Shown here piece by piece: positions 49,689-61,880 of a stretch of DNA of 64,000 nt. Position numbers and translations under genes: made by a program. This DNA is from Delphinapterus leucas. Lineage: Eukaryota > Chordata > Mammalia > Artiodactyla > Monodontidae. The stretch covers positions 3,642,886-3,706,885 of the forward strand of contig NW_022098067.1 of NCBI RefSeq assembly GCF_002288925.2. Direction: 5' to 3'. Under the pieces are notes generated by a model that searched no databases, had not been told where the DNA came from, and saw only the letters and a list, made by a program, of their open reading frames with translations. Every line of letters begins with the position of its first letter. The stretch's first letter is position 1.

Positions 49689-52604
49689 AGTTTTATAGTG
49701 CCTGGCCTTACATTTAGGTCTTTAATACATTTTGAGTTTATTTCTGTGTATGGTGTTAGGGAGTGTTCTAATTTCATTCTTTTACATGTGGCTATCCAGT
49801 TTTCCCAGCACCACTTATTGAAGAGGATACCTTTTCTCCATTGTATATTCTTGCCTCCTTTATCAAAAATAAGGTGACCGTATGTGCGTGGGTTGATCTC
49901 TGGGCTTTGTATCCTGTTCCATTCATCTATATTTCTGTTTTTGTTCCAGTACCATACTGTCTTGATTACTGTAGCTTTAGTATACTCTGAAGTCTGGGAG
50001 CCTGATTCCTCCAGCTCCGTTTTTCTTTCTCAAGATTCCTTTGGCTATTCAGGGACTTTTGTGTTTCCATACAAATTGTGAAATTTTTTTTCTAGTTCTG
50101 TGAAAAATGCCATTGGTAGTTTGATAGGGATTGCATTGGATCTGTAGATTGCTTTGGGTAGTGTAGTCATTTTCACAATGTTGATTCTTCCAATCCAAGA
50201 ACATGGTATATTTCTCCATCTGTTTGTATCATCTTTAATTTCTTTCATCATTGTCTTATAGTTTTCTTCATACAGGTCTTTTGTCTCCTTAGGTAGGTTT
50301 ATTCTTTGGTATTTTATTCTTTTTGTTGCAGTGGTAAATGGGAGTGTCTCCTTAATTTCTATTTCACATTTTTCATCATTAGTGTATAGGAATGCCATAT
50401 ATTTCTGTGTATTAATTTTGTATCCTGCTACTTTACCAAATTCATTGATTAGCTCAGTAGTTTTCCGGTAGCATCTTTAAGATTCTCTATGTATTGTATC
50501 ATGTCATCTGCAAACAGTGACAGTTTTACTTCTTCTTTTCAGATTTGGATTCTTTTTATTTCTTTTTCTTCTCTGATTGCTGTGGCTAAAACTTCCAAAA
50601 CTATGTTGAATAATAGTGGTGATAGTGGGCAACCTTGTCTTCTTCCTGATGTTAGTGGAAATGGTTTCAGTTTTTCACCATTGAGAATGATGTTGGCTGT
50701 GGGTTTGTCATATATAGCCTTTATTATGTTGAGGTAAATTCCCTCTATGCCTACTTTCTGGAAGGTTTTTATCATAAATAGGTGTTGAATTTTGTCAAAA
50801 GCTTTATCAGTATCTTTTGAGATAATCATATGGACTTCTCCTTCAATTTTTTAATATGGTGTACAACTTGGATTGATTTGTATATAATGAAGAATCCTTG
50901 CATTCCTGGGATAAACCCCACTTGATCATCGTGTACGACCCTCTCAGTGTGCTGCTGGTCTTTGCCTGCCAGAACCCGGCTGAGAATTTTTGCATCCATG
51001 TTCACCTGTGACACTGACCTACAGCCTTCCCTCCCGGTGATATTTTTGTCTGGACTTGGCCCCAGGGTGATCTTGGCCTTAGAGCATGAGCCTGCAAATG
51101 TTCCTCCCTCTGCCATACCCTGGAAGAGTTTGAGAAGGATAGGTGCCAGCTCCTTTCTAAATGTTTGATAGAATTCTCCTGTGAAGCCATCTGGTCCCAG
51201 GCTCCTGTTTGTTGAAAGGTTTTAATGACAGTCTCAATTTCAGTGCTTGTGATTTGTCTGTCCATATTTTCCATTCCTTCCTGGTTCACTCTCAGAAGGC
51301 CATGCTCTTCTAAGAATTTGTCCATTTCTTCCAGGTTGTCCATTCCACTGGCATATAGTTGCCTGTAGCAATCTCCCATAATCCTCTGTATTTCTGCAGT
51401 GTCAGCTGTCACCTCTCCTTTTTCATTTCTAATTCCATTGATTTGAGTCTTCTCCCTTTTCCTCTCAATGAGTCTGGATAATGGTTCACCAGTTTTGTTT
51501 ATCTTCTCAAAGAACAAGCTTCTAGTTTTATTGATCTCTGCCATCATTTCCTTCACTTCCCTCTCATTTATCTCTGATCTGACCTTTATGATTTCTTACC
51601 TTCTGCCAACTTTGGGCTTCCTCTGCTCTTTCCTCTCCAATTGTTTTAGGTGTGAGGTTAGGTTGCCTACTTGAGATTTCTCTTGTTTCTTGAGGTAGGA
51701 TTGCATCGCTATAAACTTCCCTCTTAGAACTGCCCCCACTGCATCCCATAGGTTCTGGGCCATCTGGTCCTCACTGTCACCCATTTCTAGGTATTCTTTG
51801 ATTTCATGTTTGATTTCTTCACTGATATCCAGGCTATTCATTAGTGTATTGTTTAGCCTCCATGCGTTTGCATTTCATACAATTTTTTTCATGTAATTGA
51901 TATCTAGTCTCATAGCATTGTGGTCAGAAAAGATACTTGATACGATTTCAATTTTCTTAAATTTACCAAGGCTTGATTTGCAACCCAAGATATGATCTAT
52001 CCTGGAGAATATTCCATGAGCACTTGAGAAGAAAGTGTATTCTGTTGTTTTTGGATGGAATGTCCTATAATATCAATTAAGTCTATCTTGTTTAATGTGT
52101 TATTCAAAGCCTGTGCCTCCCTATTCACTCTAATTTTAGACGATCTGTCCATTGGTGAAAGTGGGGTGCCAAAGTCCCCCACTATTATTGTGTTACAGTT
52201 GACCTCCCTTTTATGATTGCTAGCATTTGCCTTATGTATTGAGGCACTCCTATGTTGGATGCATAAATATTTATAATTGTTATATCTTCTTCTTTGATTG
52301 ATCCCTTGATCTTTATGGAGTGTCCTTCTCTGTGTCTTGCAACAGTCTATATTTTAAAATCTATTTTGCCTGATATGAAAATTGCCACTCCAGCCCCACT
52401 TTGATTTCCATCTGCATGGAATATCTTCTTCCATCCCCTCACTTTCAGTCTGTATGTGTCCCTAGGTCTGAAGTGGGTCTCCTGCAGACAGCACATACAT
52501 AGGTCTTGTTTCTGCATCCACTCAGCCAGTCCATGTCTCTTGATTGGAGCATTTAATCCATTTACATTTAAGGTAATTATCAATATGTGTGTTCCTATTA
52601 CCAT
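49689..52604 (-). pseudogene. L1 ORF2 remnant (frameshifted, 3' end missing)
   Basis: Recognisable ORF2 pieces on the minus strand: endonuclease start at 52604; the linker/RT entry region around 51002-51556; a RT segment at 50539-50829 with DKAFDKIQH and [13 protein letters not shown]; and a post-RT segment at 50045-50398. Different frames and stops separate them, so no functional protein is possible. The substitution of THREONINE for arginine before SGRRQGC ([10 protein letters not shown]) is shared exactly with the plus-strand L1 across the gap, see the inverted identity entry. Confidence 0.88.
50580..50762. repeat. Right arm of the 183-bp perfect inverted repeat
   Basis: Exact reverse complement of 49102-49284. 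It lies inside the minus-strand L1 and is collinear there with flanking ORF2 sequence on both sides, which makes this the likely original and the left arm the suspect copy. Confidence 0.93.
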
Positions 52605-52662
52605 TTTCTTAATTGTTTTAGGTCTGTTATTGCAGGTCCACTCCTTCTCTTGTGTTTCTTGC

Positions 52663-53468
52663 CTAGAGAAGTTCCTTTAGCATTTGTTGTAAAGCTGGTA
52701 TGGTGGTGCTAAATTTTTTTAGCTTTTGCTTGTCTGTAAAGTTTTTAATTTCTCTGTCAATTCTGAATGAGATTCTTTCTGAGTAGAGTAGTCTTGGTTG
52801 TGATCCCCTTGTATATTATTTGTTGCTTTTCCCTTGCTGCTTTTAATATTTTTCTTTGTATTTAATTTTTGATAGTTTGATTAATATGTGTCTTGCCATG
52901 TTTCTCCTTGGATATATCCTGTATGGGACTCTCTGTGCTTCCTGGACTTGATTGACTATTTATTTCCTTTCCCATATTAGGGAAGTTTTCAACTATAATT
53001 TCTTCAAATATATTCTCAGTCCCTTTCTTTTTCTCTTCTTCTTCTGGAACCCCTATAATTCGAATGTTGATGCATTTAATGTTGTCCCAGAGGTCTCTGA
53101 ATCTGTCCTCAATTCTTTTCAGTCTTTTTTCTTTATTCTGCTCTGTGGTAGTGATTTCCACTATTTTATCTTCCAGGTCACTTATCCGTTCTTCTGCCTC
53201 AGTTATTCTGCTATTGATTCCTTCTAGAGAATATTTAATTTCATTTATTGTGTTGTTCATCATTGTTTGTTTGCTCTTTAGTTCTTCTAGGTCCTTGTTA
53301 AATGTTTCTTGTATTTTTCTCTCTTATATTTCCATGATTTTGGATCATCTTTACTATCATTACTCTGAATTCTTTTTCAGGTAGACTGTCTAGTTCCTCT
53401 TCATTTGCTTGGTCTGGTGAGTCTTTACCTTGCTCCTTCATCTGCTGTGTATGTCTCTGCCTTCTCAT
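52663..53468 (-). pseudogene. L1 ORF1 remnant
   Basis: Homologous to ORF1 of the young L1. The ATG-equivalent is at 53468-53466. The clearest open part (53263-52862) keeps the coiled coil (RITEAEERISDLEDKIVEI) and the RRM region (IRIIGVPEEEEKKKGTE), then loses frame before the C-terminal domain. Non-functional. Confidence 0.85.
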
Positions 53469-53970
53469 TTTCCTTAACTTACTGTGTCTGAGATCCCCTT
53501 TGCGTGGGCTTCAGGTTTGTAGTTCCCATTGTTTTTGGTGTCTGCCCCCAGTGGGTAATGTTTGTTCATTGTGTTGTGTGGGCTTCCTTGTAGAGGGGAC
53601 TGGTAGCTGTGTTCTGGTGGTTAAGTCTGGATCTTGTCTTTTTGGTGGGCAGGACCGTGTCTGGTGGCGTGTTTTGGCGTGTCTGTGAACTTACTATGAT
53701 TTTAGGTATCCTCTCCACTAATGGGTGGGATTGATTTCCTGTCTTGCTAGTTATTTGGCATGGGGTGTCCAGCAGTGGAGCTTGCTAGTTGTTGAGTGGA
53801 ACTGGGTCTTAGCATTGAGACAGAGATCTCTGGGAGAGTCCTCCCCAATTGATATTACTTGTGGCTGCGAGGTCTCTGGTGGACCAACGTCCTGAACTCA
53901 GCTCTCCCACATCAGAGGCCAGGCCTGACACCTGGCTGGAACACCAAGACCCTGTCAGCCACATAGCTCA

Positions 53971-54042
53971 GAAGAAAAGAGAGAAAAGAAAGAAAGAAGA
54001 AAGAAAGAAAGAAAGAAAGAAAGAGAAAGAAAGAAAAGAAAG
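53971..54042. repeat. (GAAA)n purine microsatellite inside L1 5' UTR
   Basis: GAAA-type repeats with a few GA and AAGAAGA interruptions. It sits at the boundary between proximal and distal 5' UTR of the minus-strand L1, at the position where the young L1 (57603-63301) ends. Confidence 0.95.
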
Positions 54043-54115
54043 TCATTAAAATAAAAAAATGTTATTAAAATTTTTTAAGTAATTAAAAAAAAAAAGAGAG
54101 TAACCAAACCAAAAA

Positions 54116-54241
54116 ACAAATCCACCAATGATAATAAACTCTAAACACAAAACTAAGTCAAACACAAAACCAGAAACAAAACAAATCCACCAATGATAAT
54201 AAATAAACACCAAACTAAGTCAAACACAAAACCAGAAACAA
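54116..54241. repeat. 65-bp direct tandem duplication in L1 5' UTR
   Basis: Copy 1 at 54116-54180 and copy 2 at 54181-54241 share ACAAATCCACCAATGATAAT and the following AAGTCAAACACAAAACCAGA. Copy 2 is shorter by a small internal deletion. The two units abut exactly. Confidence 0.95.
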
Positions 54242-54244
54242 ATT

Positions 54245-55110
54245 AGATGCAGAAAGCAAACCCCCAAGTCCACAACTGCTCCCAAAGTCCATGCCCTCAG
54301 TCCTGGGATGATTCACTCTCCACTCAGGTATTCCACAGATGCAGCACACATCAAGTTCACTGTGGAGATTCAATCCACTGGTCCCGAGGCCGCCCAGAGA
54401 GACCTCCCCTTCTCCTCTCTGCTTGCACAGCTGCCAGGGCTCAGCTCTGGACCTGGCCCTGCCTCTGGATGCAGGTCACCTGAGAGCATCCATTCTTTGC
54501 CCAAACAGGAGGGGTTTAAAGGAATGGCTGATTGGGGGCTCTGACTCACTCAGGCTGGGGGGAGGGAGAGGTAAGGAATGGGAGGGGGGGGGCAAGCCTG
54601 CGGCAGCAGAGGCCAGCATGACACTGCAACAACCTGAGGCACGCCATGTGTTCTGCCAGGGATTCTGGATCATGGGACCCTGGCAGTGGAGGGCTGCATA
54701 GGCTCCTGGGAGGGTAGGTGTGGATAGTGACCTGTGCTTGCATACAGGTTTCTTGGTGGCTACAGCAGCCGCATTAGTGTTTCATGCCCATCTCTCGTGT
54801 CTGTGCTGACAGCCACGGAATCCCCTCCCCTCGCACACCCCGAAACAATGGTCTCTTGACTCCTAGGCAATTCCAAACTTCTTCCCAGACTCTGCCCCAG
54901 CTAGCTGCAGCACACCAGCCCACCCCCAGCTGTGCCCACACAGCCAACCCCAGTCTTATCCCTGGGATCCAAACTCCAAAGCCTGAGCCTTAGCTCCCAG
55001 CCCTGACCCACCACGGTGGGTGAGCAGACAAACCTCTCAGGCTGGTGAGTGCTTGTTGGCACCTATCCTCTGTGTGGAATCTCTCTGCTTTGCCCTCTGC
55101 AGTAGTGGGC
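54245..55110 (-). promoter_or_regulatory. Distal L1 5' UTR, GC-rich
   Basis: A GC-rich segment, unusual in this AT-rich window, upstream (in L1 sense) of the A-rich and GAAA tracts. It is contiguous with the L1 body and ends near 55110 where AT-rich flank resumes. By position it corresponds to the internal promoter region of L1. No specific factor site is claimed. The exact 5' end is uncertain by some tens of bases. Confidence 0.65.
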
Positions 55111-56025
55111 GTGTTTTGATATTAATTACTACTTATTTGCTTTTTGTAGAGTTCAGTGAGATCCATAATATCTGATTTAAGTATCTTTCTCTGGTTCTGA
55201 AAAGTTGAAGGGTTTTTTTTTGTCCTACTCTATCACTGATTATATCTGTCCTTTATTTTCAGAGACTTTAGTTATTCATATAATAGCTCTCCATATCTCC
55301 TACTCTGATTATCTTTGCTCATATTTTTCTGGATTCTTTACTTGCCTCTTTCTTTTTCTGGATATTTCTCACAATTATCGTCTGTGTAACTTCAGATAAT
55401 CTCTATTGCCTGTTACTTTTTATTGTTTTCAATATTAATTTTATTTGGTCTATTTCAGTTTTCATATCATGGTCTATTCTTTTGATCCTGTCTTGTTCTA
55501 TTTAATAAAAATAGCTATTTCTAGCATTCATTTCTTTGAAATCTATTAAATCTAATTAAGGAGATATACCCTTTTCTACATTTTCACAGTGTTGTCCATT
55601 TTTTAATGTATGTGCTGAGAATGTTTTCCATGGATTTAATTACTATTTTCTATTTATTTATTCCTTGAGTTCAATTTGTTGATCTTTATTGTGGGCTCAA
55701 TCAATCTTGAAGGGCTACTTAATATCTTACCCCCAGAGTCATGGTTGAAATAGAAAATCTTACCCAGGACTGGAGGGGAAAAATAATAAAGGGGGAGGAA
55801 GCTTTTAATTATTTTTCTCATATGGCTCAGGAGCTCAGAATTCCTTCTCTCTGGATCCAAGATTAGAAGACAAACTGGGAAAAGATGAAAATAAAGATCC
55901 ATTTCCACTGGAAAAACTTATGATAGTAAACCCTCTCAGGGTTTGTAACAGTCCCTGTCCTTTTCCATTGTTGTTGCTTGATCAAAAAAAACAGCTTTGG
56001 TTTTTTTTTCTATTTGATTTTTTAA
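55111..56025. other. Non-coding stretch, possibly ancient LINE
   Basis: T-rich plus strand at 55130-55620 looks like decayed antisense LINE sequence but no diagnostic phrase is certain. The rest is unrecognised. Confidence 0.45.
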
Positions 56026-56735
56026 AATTTTTATTGGAGTATAGTTGATTTACAGTGTTGTGTTAGTTTCAGGTGTACAGCAAAGTGAATCAGTTATACA
56101 TATACATATATCCACTCTTTATTTAGATTCTTTTCCCATAAAGACCATTACAGATTATTGAGTAGAGGTCCCTGTGCTATGCAGTAGATTCTTATTAGTT
56201 ATCTATTTTATATATAGTAGTGTGTATATGTGAATCTCTATCTCCCAATTTATCCCTCCCTACCCCTTATCTCCTGGTAACCATAAGTACTTTTTCCACA
56301 TCTGTGACTCTACTTCTATTTCGTAAATAAGTTCATTTGTACCCTTTTTCTAGATTCCACATATTAGCAATATCATATGATATTTGTCTTTCTGTGTATG
56401 ACTTACTTACTGCATTCAGTATGATAATCTTAGGTCCATCCATGTTGCTGCAAATGGCATTATTTTGTTCTTTTTTATGGCTGAATAATATCCCATTGTA
56501 TATATGTACCACATCTTCTTTATCTATTCCTCTGTTGATGGACATTTAGGTTTCTTCCATGCCCTGGCTATTGTAAAGAGTGCTGCAATGAACATTGTGG
56601 TACATGACTCATTTTGAATTATGGTTTTCTCAGGGTATATGCCCAGTAGTGGGATTTCTGGGTCATGTGATAGTTCTATTTTTAGTTTTTTAAGTAACCT
56701 CCATACTGTTCTCCATAGTGGCTATAAAAATATTT
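56026..56735 (-). mobile_element. 5'-truncated L1 3' end
   Basis: Antisense L1 3' UTR (TTTATTGGAGTATAGTTGA onward) and the ORF2 C-terminus at 56333-56545 ([38 protein letters not shown]). It stops at the CTCCATAGTGGCT motif. No confident target-site duplication. Confidence 0.9.
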
Positions 56736-57587
56736 TAATTATGATAAAGAAATTCAGGAATGGCAAGATCTTTGCTCTTGCTCGTAATTCACTCCTGTCC
56801 CCAGAGGTGATAAAACAAGATCACTGGCAGATCAACAGACAAACTTAAACTTAGTTGACAGAGACTTATGATCAAAAATATAGTTAGGTACATCTTTTCC
56901 CTAAATATGAATAAATGCCGGTATCTAGCCTGTCTCACAAGTAGTAAAATACAGATTCGATCTATATCCCCTGAAATTTAAAGTAACTAAGTTAAAAGTC
57001 TGTTAACTAATAAAAACTAAAATATGAATAACAAATGGGGAACAAAAAAATCTGCAGCTAATTCATAATGTAACAGCAAATGTGGAATTGAATGAATTCC
57101 AAAGAAAAACAAATAGCTCCATAAATTTATGGAATAAATGCATATATTTAATTTTTTATTCAGATAATAATCAAATAAAGGCAATGCTAAGCATCATTTT
57201 TAATAGTTTTTAAAGAGTTTTCAAAAACTTAAACTTGCCATCTGTTACAAGGAAGTGCAACTCATTGATTTCTGCTTTTTCTCAGTCTCTTCCAACGATC
57301 CATCACTGTTGACCTCTAAGGATAGGGATAGCTTTCATTTTGCTTTGCCTCACAGCTTTCATCTGTGGAGCCTGGAGTTTAGTTTGAGGCTTCCATGTTA
57401 GAACATTTCGTCTTCTTTGAATCAAAACAAATAATATTTATTTTCCACCTGAAACAGTAACAATGATAACCATGAATGTTCTAGGATGGGGATAAGATTC
57501 CTAAAAAAAGGTACATAATTAATATGAAGCACTATATGATTGTCACTAATACACTTTAAAAAAATATTAAACATAAAGACAGTTTAA
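56736..57587. other. Non-coding stretch, nothing recognised
   Basis: Flank between two minus-strand L1 insertions. No supported gene or repeat. Confidence 0.55.
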
Positions 57588-57635
57588 GAGATACACTTTT
57601 ATTTATTTATTTATTTATTTATTTTTTTTTTTTTT

Positions 57636-58003
57636 AAACATCTTTATTGGGGTATAATTGCTTTACAATTGTGTGTTAGTTTCTGCTTTATAACAAAGTG
57701 AATCAGTTATACATATACATATGTTCCCATATGTCTTCCCTCTTGCGTCTCCCTCCCTCCCACTCTCCCTATCCCACCCCTCCAGGCTGTCACAAAGCAC
57801 CGAGCTAATATCCCTGTGCCTTGCGGCTGCTTCCCCCTAGCTATCTACCTTACTACGTTTGTTAGTGTGTATATGTCCATGACTCTCTCTCACCCTGTCA
57901 AAGCTCACCCTTCCCCCTCCCCATATCCTCAAGTCCGTTCTCCAGTAGGTCTGCGTCTTTATTCCTGTCTTACCCCTAGGTTCTTCATGACATTTTTTTC
58001 CCC
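57636..58003 (-). other. L1 3' UTR with G-rich polypurine tract
   Basis: The 3' UTR after the ORF2 stop. At 57749-57784 the plus strand is a C-rich pyrimidine tract; on the L1 sense strand this is a run of GGG blocks able to form a G-quadruplex, a known feature of L1 3' UTRs. The same purine-rich block (GGGAGAGAGGGAGGGAG) lies at the 5' edge of the short L1 insertion at 8191-8380. The sense strand then ends in an AATAAAGATG-type motif and an A-rich tail. Confidence 0.85.
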
Positions 58004-61000
58004 TTAAATTCCATATATATGCGTTAGCATACGGTATTTGTCTTTTTCTTTCTGACTTACTTCACTCTGTATGACAGACTCTAGGTCTATCCATCTCATT
58101 ACAAATAGCTCAATTTCATTTCTTTTTAAGGCTGAGTAATATTCCATTGTATATATGTGCCACATCTTCTTTATCCATTCATCCGATGATGGGCGCTTAG
58201 GTTGTTTCCATCTCTGGGCTATTGTAAATAGAGCTGCAATGAACATTTTGGTACATGACTCTTTTTGAATTATGGTTTTCTCAGGGTATATGCCCAGTAG
58301 TGGGATTGCTGGGTCATATGGTAATTCTATTTGTAGTTTTTTAAGGAACCTCCATACTGTTCTCCATAGTGGCTGAACCAATTCACATTCCCACCAGCAG
58401 TGCAAGAGTGTTCCCTTTTCTCCACACCCTCTCCAGCATTTATTGTTTCTAGATTTTTTGATGATGGCCATTCTGACTGGTGTGAGATGATATCTCATTG
58501 TAGTTTTGATTTGCATTTCTCTAATGATTAATGATGTTGAGCATTCTTTCATGTGTTTGTTGGCATTCTGTATATCTTCTTTGGAGAAATGTCTATTTAG
58601 GTCTTCTGCCCATTTTTGGATTGGGTTGTTTGTTTTTTTGTTATTGAGCTGCATGAGCTGCTTGTAAATTTTGGAGATTAATCCTTTGTCAGTTGCTTCA
58701 TTTGCAAATATTTTCTCCCATTGTGAGGGTTGTCTTTTGGTCTTGATTATGGTTTCCTTTGCTGTGCAAAAGCTTTGAAGTTTCATTAGGTCCCATTTGT
58801 TTATTTTTGTTTTTATTTCCATTACTCTAGGAGGTGGGTCAGAAAGGATCTTGCTGTGATTTATGTCATAGAGTGTTCTGCCTATGTTTTCCTCTAAGAG
58901 TTTGATAGTTTCTGGCCTTACATTTAGGTCTTTAATCCATTTTGAGCTTATTTTTGTGTATGGTGTTAGGGAGTGATCTAATCTCATACTTTTACATGTA
59001 CCTGTCCAGTTTTCCCAGCACCATTTATTGAAGAGGCTGTCCTTTCTCCACTGTACATTCCTGCCACCTTTATCAAAGATAAGGTGTCCATATGTGCGTG
59101 GGTTTATCGCTGGGCTTTCTATCCTGTTCCATTGATCTATCTTTCTGTTTTTGTGCCAGTACCATACTGTCTTGATTACTGTAGCTTTGTAGTATAGTCT
59201 GAAGTCAGGGAGCCTGATTCCTCCAGCTCCTTTTCTCGTTCTCAAGATTGCTTTGGCTATTCGGAGTCTTTTGTGTTTCCATACAAATTGTGAAATTTTT
59301 TGTTCTAGTTCTGTGAAAAATGCCAGTGGTAGTTTGATAGGGATTGCATTGAATCTGTAGATTGCTTTGGGTAGTAGAGTCATTTTCACAATGTTGATTC
59401 TTCCCATCCAAGAACATGGTATATCTCTCCATCTATTTGTATCATCTTTAATTTCTTTCATCAGTGTCTTATAATTTTCTGCATACAGGTCTTTCGTCTC
59501 CTTAGGTAGGTTTATTCCTAGATATTTTATTCTTTTTGTTGCAATGGTAAATGGAAGTGTTTTCCTGATTTCACTTTCAGATTTTTCATCATTAGTATAT
59601 AGGAATGCCAGAGATTTCTGTGCATTAACTTTGTATCCTGCTACTTTACCAAATTCATTGATTAGCTCTAGTAGTTTTCTGGTAGCATCTTTAGGATTCT
59701 CTATGTATAGTATCATGTCATCTGCAAACAGTGACAGCTTTACTTCTTCTTTTCCGATTTGGATTCCTTTTATTTCCTTTTCTTCTCTGATTGCTGTGGC
59801 TAAAACTTCCAAAACTATGTTGAATAAGAGTGGTGAGAGTGGGCAACCTTGTCTTGTTCCTGATCTTAGTGGAAATGCTTTCAGTTTTTCACCATTGAGG
59901 ATGATGTTTGCTGTGGGCTTGTCATATATGGCCTTTATTATGTTGAGGAAGGTTCCCTCTATGCCTATTTTCTGCAGTGTTTTTAGCATAAATGGGTGTT
60001 GAATTTTGTCGAAAGCTTTCTCTGCATCTATTGAGATGATCATATGGTTTTTCTCCTTCAATTTGTTAATATGGTTTATCACATTGATAGATTTGCGTAT
60101 ATTGAAGAATCCTTGCATTCCTGGAATAAACCCCACTTGATCATGGTGTATGATCCTTTTAATGTGCTGTTGGATTCTGTTTGCTAGTATTTTGTTGAGG
60201 ATTTTTGCATCTATGTTCATCAGTGATATTGGCCTGTAGTTTTCTTTCTTTGTGACATCCTTGTCTGGTTTTGGTATCAAGGTGATGGTGGCCTCGTAGA
60301 AGGAATTTGGGAGTGTTCCTCCCTCTGCTATATTTTGGAAGAGTTTGAGAAGGATAGGTGTTAGCTCTTCTCTAAACGTTTGATAGAATTCACCTGTGAA
60401 GCCATCTGGTCCTGGGCTTTTGTTTGTTGGAAGATTTTTAATGACAGTTTCAATTTCAGTGCTTGTGATTGGTCTGTTAATATTTTCTATTTCTTCCTGA
60501 TTCAGTCTTGGCAGGTTGTGCATTTCTAAGAATTTGTCCATTTCTTCCAGATTGTCCATTTTATTGGCATAGAGTTGCTTGTAGTAATCTCTTATGATTT
60601 TTTTTATTTCTGCAGTGTCAGTTGTTACTTCTCCTTTTTCATTTCTAATTCTATTGATTTGAGTCTTCTCCCTTTTTTTCTTGATGAGTCTGGCTAGTGG
60701 TTTATCTATTTTGTTTATCTTCTCAAAGAACCAGCTTTTAGTTTTATTGATCTTTGCTATCGTTTCCTTCATTTCTTTTTCATTTATTTCTGATCTGATT
60801 TTTATGATTTCTTTCCTTCTGCTAGCTTTGGGGTTTTTTTGTTCTTCTTTCTCTAATTGCTTGAGGTGCAAGGTTAGGTTGTTTATTCGAGATGTTTCCT
60901 GCTTCTTAAGGTGGGCTTGTATTGCTATAAACTTCCCCCTTAGAACTGCTTTTGCTGCATCCCATAGGTTTTGGGTCGTTGTGTCTCCATTGTCATTTGT

Positions 61001-61822
61001 TTCTAGGTATTTTTTTATTTCCTCTTTGATTTCTTCAGTGATCACTTCATTATTAAGTAGTGTATTGTTTAGCTTCCATGTGTTTGTATTTTTTACAGAT
61101 CTTTTCCTGTAATTGATATCTAGTCTCATGGCGTTGTGGTCAGAAAAGATACTTGATACAATTTCAATTTTCTTAAATTTACCAAGGCTTGATTTGTGAC
61201 CCAAGATATGATCTATCCTGGAGAATGTTCCATGAGCACTTGAGAAAAATGTGTATTCTGTTGTTTTTGGATGGAGTGTCCTATAAATATCAATTAAGTC
61301 CATCTTGTTTAATGTATCATTTAAAGCTTGTGTTTCCTTATTTATTTTCATTTTGGATGATCTGTCCATGGGTGAAAGTGGGGTGTTAAAGTCCCCTACT
61401 ATGAATGTGTTACTGTCAATCTCCCCTTTTATGGCTGTTAGTATTTGCCTTATGTATTGAGGTGCTCCTATGTTGGGTGCATAAATATTTACAATTGTTA
61501 TATCTTCTTCTTGAATCGATCCCTTGATCATTATGTAGTGTCCTTCTTTGTCTCTTGTAATAGTCCTTATTTTAAAGTCTATTTTGTCTGATATGAGAAT
61601 TGCTACTCCAGCTTTCTTTTGGTTTCCATTTGCATGGAATATCTTTTTCCATCCCCTTATTTTCAGTCTGTATGTGTCTCTAGGTCTGAAGTGGGTCTCT
61701 TGTAGACAGCATATATAAGGGTCTTGTTTTTGTATCCATTCAGCCAATCTGTGTCTTTTGGTGGGAGCATTTAGTCCATTTACATTTAAGGTAATTATCG
61801 ATATGTATGTTCCTATTCCCAT
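58004..61822 (-). CDS. L1 ORF2 protein: endonuclease / reverse transcriptase, intact
   Basis: Uninterrupted 1272-residue reading frame, close to the 1275 residues usual for human L1 ORF2p. It nicks genomic DNA and copies L1 or SINE RNA at the nick (target-primed reverse transcription). The N-terminal apurinic-type endonuclease (about 1-238) has its expected residues: N13, E42, Y114, D144 and N146 in GDFN, T191, D204, and S227-D228-H229 in SDH. The reverse transcriptase (about 500-770) has the SIDAEKAFD block with D599, the [12 protein letters not shown] block near 657-668, and FADD at 699-702 with D701/D702. The C-terminal Cys-rich knuckle fits C-x3-C-x7-H-x4-C (C1129, C1133, H1141, C1146). 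The start ATG lies 58 bp after the ORF1 stop, matching the usual L1 spacer, so translation is probably by reinitiation or an equivalent L1 mechanism. All family-defining residues are present; whether the protein is active or transcribed cannot be told from sequence. Confidence 0.96.
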   Translation of the reverse strand: MGIGTYISIITLNVNGLNAPTKRHRLAEWIQKQDPYICCLQETHFRPRDTYRLKIRGWKKIFHANGNQKKAGVAILISDKIDFKIRTITRDKEGHYIMIKGSIQEEDITIVNIYAPNIGAPQYIRQILTAIKGEIDSNTFIVGDFNTPLSPMDRSSKMKINKETQALNDTLNKMDLIDIYRTLHPKTTEYTFFSSAHGTFSRIDHILGHKSSLGKFKKIEIVSSIFSDHNAMRLDINYRKRSVKNTNTWKLNNTLLNNEVITEEIKEEIKKYLETNDNGDTTTQNLWDAAKAVLRGKFIAIQAHLKKQETSRINNLTLHLKQLEKEEQKNPKASRRKEIIKIRSEINEKEMKETIAKINKTKSWFFEKINKIDKPLARLIKKKREKTQINRIRNEKGEVTTDTAEIKKIIRDYYKQLYANKMDNLEEMDKFLEMHNLPRLNQEEIENINRPITSTEIETVIKNLPTNKSPGPDGFTGEFYQTFREELTPILLKLFQNIAEGGTLPNSFYEATITLIPKPDKDVTKKENYRPISLMNIDAKILNKILANRIQQHIKRIIHHDQVGFIPGMQGFFNIRKSINVINHINKLKEKNHMIISIDAEKAFDKIQHPFMLKTLQKIGIEGTFLNIIKAIYDKPTANIILNGEKLKAFPLRSGTRQGCPLSPLLFNIVLEVLATAIREEKEIKGIQIGKEEVKLSLFADDMILYIENPKDATRKLLELINEFGKVAGYKVNAQKSLAFLYTNDEKSESEIRKTLPFTIATKRIKYLGINLPKETKDLYAENYKTLMKEIKDDTNRWRDIPCSWMGRINIVKMTLLPKAIYRFNAIPIKLPLAFFTELEQKISQFVWKHKRLRIAKAILRTRKGAGGIRLPDFRLYYKATVIKTVWYWHKNRKIDQWNRIESPAINPRTYGHLIFDKGGRNVQWRKDSLFNKWCWENWTGTCKSMRLDHSLTPYTKISSKWIKDLNVRPETIKLLEENIGRTLYDINHSKILSDPPPRVMEIKTKINKWDLMKLQSFCTAKETIIKTKRQPSQWEKIFANEATDKGLISKIYKQLMQLNNKKTNNPIQKWAEDLNRHFSKEDIQNANKHMKECSTSLIIREMQIKTTMRYHLTPVRMAIIKKSRNNKCWRGCGEKGTLLHCWWECELVQPLWRTVWRFLKKLQIELPYDPAIPLLGIYPEKTIIQKESCTKMFIAALFTIAQRWKQPKRPSSDEWIKKMWHIYTMEYYSALKRNEIELFVMRWIDLESVIQSEVSQKEKDKYRMLTHIYGI

Positions 61823-61880
61823 TTTCTATATTGTTTTGGGTTCGTTATTATAGGTCTTTTCCTTCTCTTGTGTTCCTTGT

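Larger units (their letters stand above)
49689..55110 (-). mobile_element. Decayed L1 with full 5' UTR, 3' end lost in assembly gap
   Basis: Minus-strand L1 retaining ORF2 codons 1 to about 974, ORF1 and a long 5' UTR. ORF2 begins at 52604 with an endonuclease start like that of the young copy ([19 protein letters not shown]), but the frame is broken repeatedly, for example between the fragments at 52347-52604, 51002-51556, 50539-50829 and 50045-50398. ORF1 (from about 53468 down) keeps the coiled coil and IIGVPEEEEKKKGTE motif, then shifts frame. The 5' UTR contains (GAAA)n at 53971-54042, a 65-bp direct duplication at 54116-54241 and a GC-rich distal part at about 54245-55110. The 3' end and target-site duplication are hidden by the 400-N gap. 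Confidence 0.9.

Noticed and set aside
48927..49877. A 316-residue frame crossing the N gap
   Set aside because: Half of it is Ns; the real part is L1 RT on the left and antisense L1 on the right.
53971..54042. GAAA tract considered as a poly(A) tail of an insertion
   Set aside because: L1 5' UTR sequence continues on both sides, so it is internal to the element.
53849..54701. Overlapping plus-strand frames in a GC-rich segment (possible exon or CpG island)
   Set aside because: The segment is contiguous with the minus-strand L1 and is its 5' UTR; frames have no recognisable domain.
59544..60002. 152-residue plus-strand frame, and similar ones at 60681-61112, 62199-62534 and 62371-62844
   Set aside because: They are antisense shadows of the L1 ORF2 and ORF1 on the minus strand.
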